This document shows, one piece after another, positions 1 through 11,089 of a stretch of 64,000 bases of DNA (position 1 is the first letter of the stretch; every line of letters begins with the position of its first letter). The notes under the pieces are model-generated. The model did no database searches. It had not been told where the DNA came from and saw only the letters and a program-made list of their open reading frames with translations. This stretch comes from Nematopogon swammerdamellus (lineage: Eukaryota > Arthropoda > Insecta > Lepidoptera > Adelidae). A program made the position numbers and the translations under genes. The DNA lies in assembly GCA_946902875.1 (NCBI GenBank), contig OX336340.1, positions 13,531,566 to 13,595,565 on the forward strand. The letters are read 5' to 3'.

Positions 1-2300
1 CAAATCAAATCAAAACCTACAGGGCACTTCCCGTTGACCTAGCTAGAGTAATGACATTTGGCAAGAAGCGCTTATATTGTGTGATGGTACGGAACCCTCG
101 GTGCGCGAGTCTAACTCGCACTTGGCGGCTTCTTTAGGTTTCCGTATCCCGTACGGAAGCATATTACTAAGCCTACGCCGTCTGTCTGTCTGTCCGTCCG
201 TCTGTCCGTCCTTCTGCTGTATCTTTGGAACCGTAATAGGTAGCCAGTTGAAATTTTCACAGAATATGCGTTATTATTCTATATTTTATTATTTGTTGAT
301 CAACCATCAACAAATAATAAAATATAGAAAACGTCAAAAATTAAAGGGGGGCCCTCTTTAATTTTTGACGTAAATTGATTTACTTGATTAAAGTAAAAAT
401 GTAACCATGAATGAATGTGAGTGAAAACAAAAAAAACTGAAATAAGCAATCACCAAAGAAGAAATTACAATAAAACATGTGAATTTGATACGCAAGCCAA
501 TATAAAAGTTACTACGAAGAACTATGGACCAAGAAGTACTATGGCATGGTTGACAGGTACCTAGTGCATATAATTAAGTACTCGTACCAAAAAATTTTAC
601 TGATGCCAGTCTCATAACCCTGCACAATCCATCACGGAAAAAATCCACTTCACTGTAATCATTATTGAATTTTTTAGTAGCTCTTATTAAAAATGAGTTT
701 TGCCGATACCTTGTTAGGCAGAGTGGTACATGAAACAAGGATGTATTCCTGGTTTGGTTGGGTCGGTTTGGTACTCTAATAGGCAAAAGGCTTAGCAGCT
801 CGGGACAGTCCACGAGTTGGCTACGACTTGCTATTTTCATTAGAAGGGAAATATCAGCAATTTCCCTTCTTATTTCCAGAGGTAGTCTATCGAAGGCTAA
901 GTAATTGTTATCTTATACCAGATTGTTTCACGGATACAGGTGAATAAATTGTTCCTACGTTTAAGCGAGATAATTGATTGGCGGAATCAGAAGATAATCA
1001 TGCTTCCCGCAATTGGCCTGGAATTCAGTATGTACGTACTTAGAAACGCCCTGCACATATGAAACCTATTAGACCTTAGTACCTACTCACTCACCAGAAT
1101 TCACTATTATGGTGGGTTCTAGTCATTGATCTATCTACAAAGCCATTAACACATTTTGCCAAACGTTTCTACAATTTCTCAATGTCGTGTCACTACACTT
1201 GCTCTAAGCAAGCTCTGACTAATCCGTCTGCGATCCACAGATTTTGCAACACCTCGTTGCCTGCTTCAACTGTGGATGAATAGAATTAGCGTTCGATTAT
1301 GATTTACTAAATGTATGTTTTGCTTTATTAGGATATTACGATTACATGAGATATTAGGACTTTATATTCAAAACAATTCTTATAATGAACATAATTTCAA
1401 TTAAATTAATATACAGCTTGGGTACAGACTTGGAAAGAATGTGTGCTTTATAAAATTGTTTGAATGGCGGCAAATATTAATTTATGTATTAGATTATCCA
1501 TTATCAAAGTATCGAATAATTAATTTAGTATGATGTCCAGTTATATTAGTTGATCAATTGTAAATAAATATACTCGTATACATACCGATGAGTTAAGAGG
1601 TTTATTTACATAACATTCCCCAATTACAGATTCATCATACCTAGGAAGACTGGTTTGATTGGACCACCATTAGTCAGAGACCAGTCTGATTTGAATAATA
1701 TAGATAATAAAATTTGTTCTATATAGGCTATGAACGCCGCGTGAATCAGAGGTAATAAGAGGTTTATTTTTATTTCTGTAAAATATTTTAAACTCTGTGG
1801 TTTTTTTTAGATAATAGTTGTTGATTTGTAATTCGTAGTTAATACTTTAATGTATTACTTGCCAATAGTTGACATAATTAAAGTAATACAAACCAAATGG
1901 ACCAATTTTCAAATAAATGTTTATAAAATAATACACACGCTACCAAAACAGATACCTAACATTAATTGGAGTATGTCACTTTTGTTAGGAGATGGAAATA
2001 GCATTATAATTATATATTTACATATACCTACTTCATAATTTTCTTTGTTACTTTATTCGGTTTCACTGAAAAAAATTTAAGAAATGCTTATAGCATTTCT
2101 TACTAGGAACAATGACCGTGGGAATAGACAATGAAATTACAATTTTGATGAAGGGACTCTAAAAGAGTATGCATTTACCTGTGATAAAGCGTTGATCTCA
2201 TCGCTGTCCGAAACAAACTTGAACTTAGGCGTCGTGAATAATAAAAATGCTAATGCGTTTGAGTCTTCTCTCGCTCTGTCATACAAACTCTATGATTCAA
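1..2300. other. Upstream intergenic region of gene 1; no gene seen
   Basis: No open frame here looks like a conserved protein. Positions 85-215 hold a copy of the dispersed lepidopteran repeat that carries GGAACCCTCGGTGCG followed by a TCTG/TCCG microsatellite. Two hairpins follow at 279-371. The rest is AT-rich. A 21-nt perfect palindrome, AGAAATGCTTATAGCATTTCT, lies at 2080-2100, about 200 bases before the predicted promoter of gene 1; whether it is functional cannot be told. Confidence 0.6.
279..371. repeat. Two adjacent perfect hairpins
   Basis: The first hairpin spans 279-327, with 22-bp perfect arms (AT-rich) and a 5-nt loop. The second spans 331-371, with 16-bp perfect arms and a 9-nt G/C-rich loop. 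Only three bases separate them. They lie directly after the dispersed GGAACCC-type repeat. Confidence 0.85.
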
Positions 2301-2301
2301 A

Positions 2302-2336
2302 TATAAATGAGTAGTTAACGAAATGTTGTGCCATTG
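2302..2336 (+). promoter_or_regulatory. Predicted core promoter of the giant RR-1 gene
   Basis: A TATA box (TATAAAT, 2302-2308) is followed about 31 bases later by an initiator-like CCATTG (2331-2336). This would start transcription near 2333 and leave a 5' leader of about 37 nt before the ATG at 2370. The spacing resembles that of the two better-supported promoters of genes C and D. Confidence 0.55.
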
Positions 2337-2369
2337 AGTCGACGAGTGTGGAGAATAGTGTTGTGAGAA

Positions 2370-5300
2370 ATGTTGCTGGCGAGAAGTGCATTTGTGACTT
2401 TTTTCGGACTAGCCACAGCGGCATCGATCGTGTCAAATGACGCCACTAATGAAAGTGAGAGTGCTGCTGGAACAGGTTATAGTGAATATGTGACTGAAAC
2501 CATTTTATACACTGAGTTGCAAGCATCTCCTCCCGATGTGTCGAAGAAAAGTGAACATCTTGTAAAACAATATGGTGTGCAGCGTATCAAAGAACCGAAA
2601 TTTGAATGGAATAATGGAAATAGCGAACACTTTACGACATCTTATCCATATCCACATCCAACCAATATCGCCCGTCATTCAGAAACAACGGATCAAAAAG
2701 TTGCCGACTTCATTATGCAAGTTTTTGATAGATTACAGTCTGGATCCACTCCACATGATCAGAACTTTATTGAGCGAAGTTACAATTCAGAATCAGCTAC
2801 CAGCAATGGAGACGTAAAATATAAAACTTCAACCCCCCACTTACCTTCTACTACAAGTTTTCCAATAAATGCCACCGATAATTCTAAACAATTGGCAATA
2901 TCTACAGAATTATTGCCACCAATAGAATTGAATAAATACGGTGATGCGAAGAGTCTTACAAACATATTTACTGGTGTCGAAACAAATTCTTCAAACATAA
3001 TGCAAAATTCAGAGAGTATAAAAGATTCAAAGATTACGGCTCATAATGAAAATATAACGGAGGATTCCGTACAAAACACACAAGATGAAATAAACATCAT
3101 GTCAGACGTCGCTCCGCAAAAAGTTCAAAAAAACATAAATAACAGAGAAATGAATGCTCTTGAAAACAATATACATAATTTACAACTTAATATCAAGAAT
3201 AATGGTGATAAATATTATCACACTACCACTTCAATGCTACCCTCAGACAAAGCTGAGAGTGAACACAGAAAAGTTTTGACTGTGAGCTCAATACGGCCAT
3301 CGGATCAACTATATACAAATGCCCCCACTACAATTTTTCCATTGGAAAACATTTTAAGTACTAATATTGATTCAGCTATAAATGAATACTTCAAAAATAC
3401 CGAAGTGATGGGTAATGCTCAAACAAAAGTTCCCAACGATGAAATAACGGAAATATTAGACAATCACAAAACATTAATACGATGCACCTCATTAGAAAAA
3501 AAAGTTCCTGTTACAATGGTCGTCGATCCGTTTAATGAAAAGGGCCCCTCAGATGCAATAACGACGGACGTACCCGATCGAGAATTACCCGTTGGAATGA
3601 AAGTAAACTCAACTGTAATGAACACTGAAGCAGATGTTAAAGGAGAGCTCGTGTTCGATTGGACAGACAACTCTAATGTTACGTCCAACCTAAGAATGGA
3701 AAATGGATCAAAATTCATTCAACAGAAAAACCTATTAAAAAATGCACCGTTATTAGAAGTAAAATACACAAGCAGTGAGTTAAGAAATACAGTTACAGAT
3801 GTACTTGAAAGCTTATCTAAACCTCCCAGTGTAGAAAATATCGAAGCCAATTTGTCAGCAGTACCGCTCGATGAACAACGTGATACAAATAGACAAAAAT
3901 ATAATATAAGTACGGCTTCAGCGAATTCTGCTGTTAATGTTAATACAGAAGTAGTAAATATCGACTTATTTACTGAACATCCTGATGATATTGCCAAATC
4001 AAGTACACAAGTAGACTTAATGATCAATGACTCATCATCAAGTTCTGAATTAAAAACTCACTACCCCAACAATGATAAGATTGTTCCTTTAATAAGCTCA
4101 CCAAGAACTATTGTTCTAGATGAACCACATTTGTTATTAATACGAGATTTAATAGATGAAACTTATGACGTAAATACACCGCCCACAACTGCAGCCAATA
4201 CTTCTATAGACGTTAACAGCATCTCGGAAAATGGCAATTTGACTACTGGATACTTTAACGATGTTATTATTACAGCAAATCAGGAAATAGAATCAAAACT
4301 CATTTCAGATTCAACACCAACAGCCAAATCAATGTATATGCAAGATGAAAGTACAGAGAGTGATGAAACGAATACTTCAATAACCACTAGTTTATCAGAA
4401 ACTATTGTTCAGAGCGGTGAACACAATAAACCAAACCAATTATTGATACGAGACTTGATCGATGAAACATCCGAGGAGCAATATTCGCCAATTACTCCAG
4501 AAAATACTATTTTAAACATAGAAAGCACCACAGCATATACAGATCTACCATTGACGGAATATTTCGAATTTACCACCCCACCTCAGGAAAATGAAACAGA
4601 AACTGATATGCAGTCTTCGTCAATAATCATATCAACTAATTCAACGAATTCAGAAGATACGTACATTTACAGTGGCGGTAATTCTACAATAGAAAGTTTA
4701 CCAGAAATAATTCCAAGTGGTGAATACATTGAACCAAGTTTATTATTGATACGTGATTTAATCGATGAAATAACCGAAGAACCGTATTCAGCAGCTACTT
4801 CTAATAATATAAGTGTTGAGAGCACATTGATAAAGAACGATTCGTATACTGAGAATTCAGATTTTACAATACATGAGACTAATATAAATTCACCAGTAAC
4901 TACTATTTCCAACGACGAATACAGTCAACCAGATTTTGTGACAACACAAAACTTACCCATTGAGGAATATGTCACTACAAATGAAGAATTTACTGCAGCT
5001 TCAGTTAGTACTACAAGTTTAGAATATTTAGACGTCAATTCCAACTCAAGTTTGGAAAAAGAAAGAGATATTCAAACATTTACGCCGACCGAATTAGCTA
5101 CTTTGGAGGAATTAAGCAATCAAGGAGAAACAACTGCTGTTATACATTTATCAGAAACTACTACTGATAGTGTTGTATACGAACACATGCACTCTACGAC
5201 AATTAAAAATTTTAATACCGTTCGATACTACAATGATGGTGAAGAGCATGAAACCAATTATTTAAATATTTCTAGTGATGTTAAAATCATAGTAGAATCC

Positions 5301-8300
5301 ACGAATTCCACTCCATTGAAACAAACAGAAAGTTCAGAGTTGCCCGTAACCATTTCCTCAGATTTCGTCACAGAAATAAGCAGAAAAAATGTAGATAACA
5401 TTGCTCTGCCCAGTAAGCACAAATTGGGTTCAATTTTTGAAATACAAAACGTTACCAATATTTCTAATACAGAATATTCATCGAATATAAGCCCTACAAC
5501 TTATAATCCACGAACAATTACACACACTATAAATAAAGATAAAGATACAGAAGCAACAGAAAAAGATAGAGCAATTAAAAATAATCCTATTCTAACTGTT
5601 GATGTCAAGACAGAACTCAATCATAGAACTCCGTATGATAGTTTTAACAATAAAACATACAAAGGACCATTTAATATCCCTGTGTCAATTGTCTACGACG
5701 AAGTAAAAATTAGTAAAGCACCTAATAAGCCTACAACTGAACCACGAAAAGTATTAAATCTTACCGCACCATTAAATAATGAGGAAACAATTAAACTTAG
5801 GCCTAAGCATGCAAAACATTTGCGCGGTAATATTAAATACATCGACACAGTTCCTAATTCATTTCGTCAGGTACCAAGTATTCAAAAAGAAAATGGAAAA
5901 ACATCTAAAATATCAACGATCGAAGAGAGTACAACGATGACCAACGTAAATAATCAACTATCACAAATATCAGAAACATCGAAAAATTATGAACTAATTC
6001 ACCCTGAGTTGAAATATGAATATAGAACAAATAAACATATTATGAAATATAAGTCACCCCACAACTTAAATATTTCAAGGCAAAGAGGTAATCGAAAGTA
6101 CTATAATAATAAAAATGTAGTTACGAGTATATCTACACTCGATAACGCGAAAACTAAGAACCGTGAATTACCTGACGATACAAAGACCAGTAATGATAAA
6201 AACGCTTTCAAATACACTGACGATCTTTTAAATGCACCGAGGCAAGTGTTCTTGGAAACTTCATTTAAGGCTTCCGAACAAAATAAAGAATTTAATCGTA
6301 AACCAAATTTGTTCAATTCAAGTGTTGAAGCTTTCTACAGTACTAGTACTGTGAGTAATTTACAACAAAATAAAACTGCAGAGATCCCTCATTTTAATTC
6401 AGTACAAAGCAATCAATCAACAATGGAATCCAATAGCACGTCGAACAAACAAGTTGTAGAAACAAAAAGCTTAGAACCTTCATATGAAACCATAAATAAA
6501 AAACCAGAAATGTCAACACTTTCTATCTTAACTGTGCGTAGTAGTAAAAATGCAGGATTTATAAATAACAATTCTCAAAAAGAAGAGACGGTCCGTCTAG
6601 CTGGACAACGAATGAACAACGGGAAAGTAATAAAAACTGAAGACACAAAGTTTGATTTAACGGAATCAGCAACACCGGATGAATTAGTAACTGCCGAAAG
6701 TGCGCCTCTAGAAACAATTTTGATGCCGTATTTCATCGCAAATCAGGAAATGGGACAAAGGTCTAGACTTCAAAGAAGTTCCTATGTAAGCTCTAGAGAT
6801 AAAATTAACGCAAGTAATATTACGAGCACAATGGAGGCAACCTTACAAATAGCAAACAACGCAACAGCTACAAATACGAGTAGAGCAGTTAAAAATATAA
6901 CAGACAAATATAATACAAAGTCACGTAAGAGGACACGAGATCCTGTTATCCCTATTTTAAATTCTGACAACAGAGTGTATGCCCATAATGGGCATTTTGT
7001 TTACAGGTACGTAAAGGTTGACTTAGTAAGTTGAATTAATAATTTGTTCAAAGAATCTCTAATTTCTTGATTTCTATTTAAGAAAATGTGTCTGCTTTAT
7101 CAATTTATTAGATAATAGGTAATAATATTTTGTTTTGATATTATGTTGCAGTTACGAAAGCGGCGATGGCAGTCGGGTCTTTGAATCTGGAGAACTGAAG
7201 AAAACAGATGACACACACGCGGGTGAAGCTGTCAAGGGCGGCTTTTCTTTCATGGTAAGTCTTGAAAAGCTGAGGATTCGGGATTCCTCAGTGTGCGAAT
7301 GTGGCGTGGACGAAGGCACTGTCGATCATATTTTTTTATCTTGTCCGCTCATGAAACAGTCTCCCACCTAATATTCCACTCTTCCTGAGTTACCTCTATT
7401 ATACCTCTTCCTTCTAATATTCGTTGTTTACTAATTTCTAATAATTACTCTATTTATAAAATCATTTGAAAATTAATATTTTTTCATAATATAAAATTAT
7501 AAATATCATTAATTATGTATTATTCATTTATTCACACACTCTTTTTCTACATTAATTATTACACAATTATTTACATTAAATACCTATAAACAAAATTAAT
7601 ATAGAAAAAGAAGCGGGTTTGCCACCGGCGGCGGCGGAGTGAGCCCACGCTACCGGTGGTCGGACCCGAGAGAAAGAAATCTCCGAATGATTCGAGCGGT
7701 GTCGAGCAAGACCGCCTTCTGCATCTGGCCCTTGATCCAACCGTCCAGCGAGAGCCTTCTGAGATGATGGTCGAGGCTCTTCGCTATCAGCCCGTGCGCA
7801 GACACGACTATGGGCACAACGATCGTCGAATCCATGGGCCACATGTCTGTACTGTAACTCTGTCGATGATCACTATGTCAGGTCTATTCACCATAATAGT
7901 CTTAACAGTGATAATCGACCGGTCCCAGTATAGCGTGGTGCGAGTATTTTCGAGAACTGGCTGTGAGTTATACTTGTAGTAAGGTACGTCCGAGCCGACA
8001 AGGTTGAATTTCAAGGCAAGTTGCTGATGGATAATCCTGGCTACTAGGTTGTAACTGTGCAAATACTCGGAATTGGCAAGTTGCAAACAACCGGAGATTG
8101 TATGTCTGAGGGATTCGCCAAGCTTGTGGCAGGCGCGGCAGATGTCGATGGTGCCATTCTTCATAATGAACCTCCTGTAGTTGTTCGTCGTCTTGACAAC
8201 CTCGTCTTGTATTGCACAGACAAAACCCTCGGTTTCCCCAAAGAGGTCCCCGAAACGCAGCCAGTGTACGGAAGCAAGCTGGTCAACATCCGGTCCTGTG

Positions 8301-10880
8301 AGTGACCGGAAATAACACCCATGCAGTTCCTTGCCTTTCCATTCCTCAATGCGGTCGCCGATGCTCAGCACAACCGGTTTATGTCAGACCTCTTTACCGA
8401 TATTCAGCGGGGTTAGTCCTTTGTCACTGGTGACTACATCCCGGTGCATCTCATTGTGGTTGCCTTTTGCGACAACGTAGTCACGGAGGTTGCATACTTC
8501 GCGGTTGTGGAGGTTCTTAGCATTTAGCATGCCTCGTCCACCGCACTTCCGCGGGATATACAGCCTCATTAGAGACGACCGTGGGTGGTGCATCCGGTTC
8601 GCTGTCAGTAGTGTTCGAACTTTTCTGTGCAGGGTATCCAGCTCAGTCTGAGACCATTTGAGTATGCCAATGGTGTATATAAGAACAGGCATGACCCAAC
8701 TGTTGTATGCTCTGATCTTGTTACCGCCCGACAATAAACTTTCAGTACTATTGTGAGACGGTGATTGAACTTTGCCTTTGCATGTTGTTTCATGACATTC
8801 CTGCATACCCAAATATTTGTAGGATTCTTCCTCTGAGAGGGCCCGAATGTTCACCAACTCCGAAAGCTTAATCCCATCGGAAGTGGTGACTCTCCCTCGC
8901 TTTATACGGATGCTCGCACACTTCTCTATTCCGAACTCCATTCCGATGTCGGTGCTGAAATTTTCTGTAATCTTCACCATCGACATCAGCTCAGAGTCCG
9001 AACTAGCTGATATTTTTAGGTCATCCATATAGAACAAGTGAGAAATTGAGTGGCTCCCTCTCCGCAGAAAGTAGCCCAGTCCCGAATCCCCTAAAAGTGA
9101 ACTGAGGGGGTTTAGAGCTAAGCAAAACCAAAGCGGGCTCAGGCTGTCACCCAGGAAGATGTCCCGCCGTATATTATTTATTTATTATTAGAAATCAGAG
9201 TTGACAATTTTCGTTGCAGTTAAGAATGTTTGCAGGGTTAGGCCACGTTAAGCCCCTGGGATAGATCTAGCTATGTAGAGTAGCTAGGGCTCTTTTAAGA
9301 AATACCTACCTTATATAAAAGAAGTAGGGACTTGCCGGAGGCGTAAATCTGTTCTAGGGTCATAATTTTGGAAGAAAACAGGGGAATAAGTATGTATGCA
9401 CGCGGCCCACGGTTCCTCGTGTGCTTAATTTAGCTCTTAGTACATTTGAATATCTTCTTTACAAAAAATTACAATTGTAAATTAAATCTTAAAGGAGCCG
9501 GTTGGATTAGCACAATCACGAATTTGGTATTATAAATGTGGGTGGGTGTAGATAGTTTTGAACTGATAGGCTTTCTGCCAAATTCATACATACATACATA
9601 CCACACCACACGCTGTATCCTGACACTCAGGATAAGCAGAGTAATCTGAGTTGTGCTGCAAGTACACTTGTTAATTACAGCACAACACCGACCACCAATT
9701 TCATTTCAAAGAGATTTTGTTTTGGAGCGAATATTCAAATGTAGTCTTTCGGTTGGGGTGTACGTAGGCTCCAGGTTTACGAGTTTGATTTCTGTTTTGT
9801 TCTATTCCAAATTAAATATTTGGAAAAAATGAAATAACGGACTGCTTTCATTGTTGCCATTTTCCTATCTATAAATTTAAATTTTAAACCACGCGACCTG
9901 TTTATTTGAAAATGTGTCTTTCTTTCGTCCTTTTTACATTAACTTTTGTCTAAACTCTAAGACGAAACCTTCACAATACACATGAAATAATAATTTGTTA
10001 AAATATATGGAATTCATTAAGTCTTTCGGAATTTAAAGATCGAAAGTTTCGTAAATTAACCTTGAGGGAAAATCCTTCACCGAGCGGTCGCCTCTCATTA
10101 TGTGACCGTTGCAGAGGGCACACTTGGACATACCTACATGCGGCGAGATGAACAAATGTCGTAATCGTAAAAATGTTACGATCAAAATGTCGCGAGTGGT
10201 GACAGTTTCGCCGCGTTAACATTAATTACCGTAACTGCGGTCGACTTTATGATGTTGACAACGCCCATTGGTTAGATGAGAAGCGGCTCTACACAGCCCA
10301 AGCGAACTCGCAAGACGTATCTTCTTTGTGTGTCATATTTTTAAACTAGATCAATATCACAAACGAAGTGGAGTTCATTGATAGTGATAGTATCTTTTTT
10401 AAGGAAACTGACACGCTTGGCTACATCACCTACAACATCCGTGATGTCAGCCCATAACCACAGATTACTTAATAGTTACTTGCCATAACACTGGGTGAAC
10501 TAGGTGCCATGTCAGTGCTTCCCTCCATTTCATGTCGGTTACACTGAACTGGGCGGAAAACACGAACTATTTATATGTGTATATGTATATAATATATAGT
10601 AATTATGTGGATTCGTTGATTTCACTTAAAAATATGTCTTAATTCATATAAAATTGCAGAGCTCAGCCGACCAAATGCTCAGTATTTCCTTCAAAAATTG
10701 CAGGACAAGGAGGGGCGGCAGTTCTCAGTAGAGTACACGGCAGACGAGAACGGATATCGCCCGCGCGGCGCCCACCTGCCCACTCCGCCGCCCGTACCGC
10801 CCGCCATCGCGCGCGCGCTCGCGTACGTCGCTGCCAAGAACGCACCTCGGCCGCCCACCACCATCGACCATCTTACGTAG
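2370..10880 (+). CDS. Giant RR-1 cuticular protein (Ser/Thr-rich region plus chitin-binding domain)
   Basis: Three exons: 2370-7006, 7152-7254 and 10704-10880, with donors GTACGT and GTAAGT, AG acceptors and phases 2 and 0; 1638 residues in total. Residues 1-18 ([18 protein letters not shown]) form a signal peptide that, unlike in genes C and D, is not split by an early intron. About 1500 residues of Ser/Thr/Asn/Glu-rich sequence with many N-x-S/T sequons follow, including three copies of LLIRDLIDE near residues 588, 690 and 791. A minimal furin-type site RLQR lies at 1466-1469. The C-terminus (about 1544-1610) is an RR-1 domain: [25 protein letters not shown], then GAHLPTPPP. The family binds chitin in the cuticle, so a secreted matrix protein is inferred. 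The reading is unusually long for the family, but the open frame is unbroken and the join is in frame. I am confident of the domain; the function of the long region is unknown. Confidence 0.88.
4080..4990 (+). repeat. Internal protein repeats in the giant cuticular protein
   Basis: The motif LLIRDLIDE(T/I) followed by an acidic-Tyr-Pro stretch occurs at codons near 4131, 4437 and 4740, giving periods of 306 and 303 bases (102 and 101 residues). Each copy is preceded by a short stretch like SGEYIEP or SGEHNKP. A degenerate fourth copy ([10 protein letters not shown]...LPIEEY) begins near 4909. The copies differ at the DNA level, so the duplications are old and kept in frame. Confidence 0.8.
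7610..9178 (-). mobile_element. Broken non-LTR retrotransposon with restriction-like endonuclease (R4/Dong-like)
   Basis: The minus strand reads [20 protein letters not shown], then the catalytic FYMDD box (near 9035), then a CCHC knuckle ([18 protein letters not shown]), then [11 protein letters not shown] and LYWDRSIIT, and a PDIVIIDR motif typical of restriction-like endonucleases of the R2/R4 type. The 5' end is missing. One in-frame TGA at 8384-8386 interrupts the frame. A shift near 7810-7845 moves the last segment ([19 protein letters not shown], ending [10 protein letters not shown]) into another frame, with the helical segment before it apparently deleted. It sits in intron 2 of the giant RR-1 gene, in the opposite orientation. 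It is dead, but fairly young judging by so few breaks. Confidence 0.8.
9180..10390. other. Rest of intron 2 of the giant RR-1 gene
   Basis: No exon was recognised. Positions 9593-9710 hold a copy of a roughly 130-base dispersed repeat (CACAACACCGACCACC type), also seen at 36330-36470, 50285-50425 and 51060-51155. Confidence 0.5.
10395..10572 (-). mobile_element. SINE fragment (family 1, body and tail)
   Basis: Reverse copy of the common SINE body: the tail gives GGAAACTGACACGCTTGGC in plus orientation, followed by CAACATCCGTGATGTCAGCCC. It lacks the tRNA-like head. It ends about 130 bases before the last exon of the giant RR-1 gene. Confidence 0.75.
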
Positions 10881-11080
10881 TGGTCTTCGCGAAAACTTCG
10901 CTACCTATTTCAAGTCATACAAAAACTGTACTCTTAGTTTATATACGTAGTTAACAATTAGATTTCTTAGTTTATTTACATTCAAGTGTTACTGTTATGT
11001 TATTAGATTTACTGTAACTTATGATATTTCCTACCAAAAAGTATTCAAGGAAAACTACAGTGGAATTTTAGAAAAACACG

Positions 11081-11086
11081 AATAAA
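11081..11086 (+). promoter_or_regulatory. Poly(A) signal of the giant RR-1 gene
   Basis: AATAAA lies 200 bases after the TAG stop at 10878-10880, in AT-rich sequence. It is the first canonical signal after the stop. Confidence 0.6.
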
Positions 11087-11089
11087 GCT

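Noticed and set aside
7135..7371. Open frame continuing past exon 2 of the giant gene
   Set aside because: The frame runs through a clear donor (GTAAGT at 7255) into sequence unlike RR-1; the real continuation is at 10704.
8384..9037. Apparently intact reverse transcriptase with FYMDD
   Set aside because: As a functional gene: the same frame is stopped at 8384-8386, shifted again near 7830, and truncated at the 5' end.
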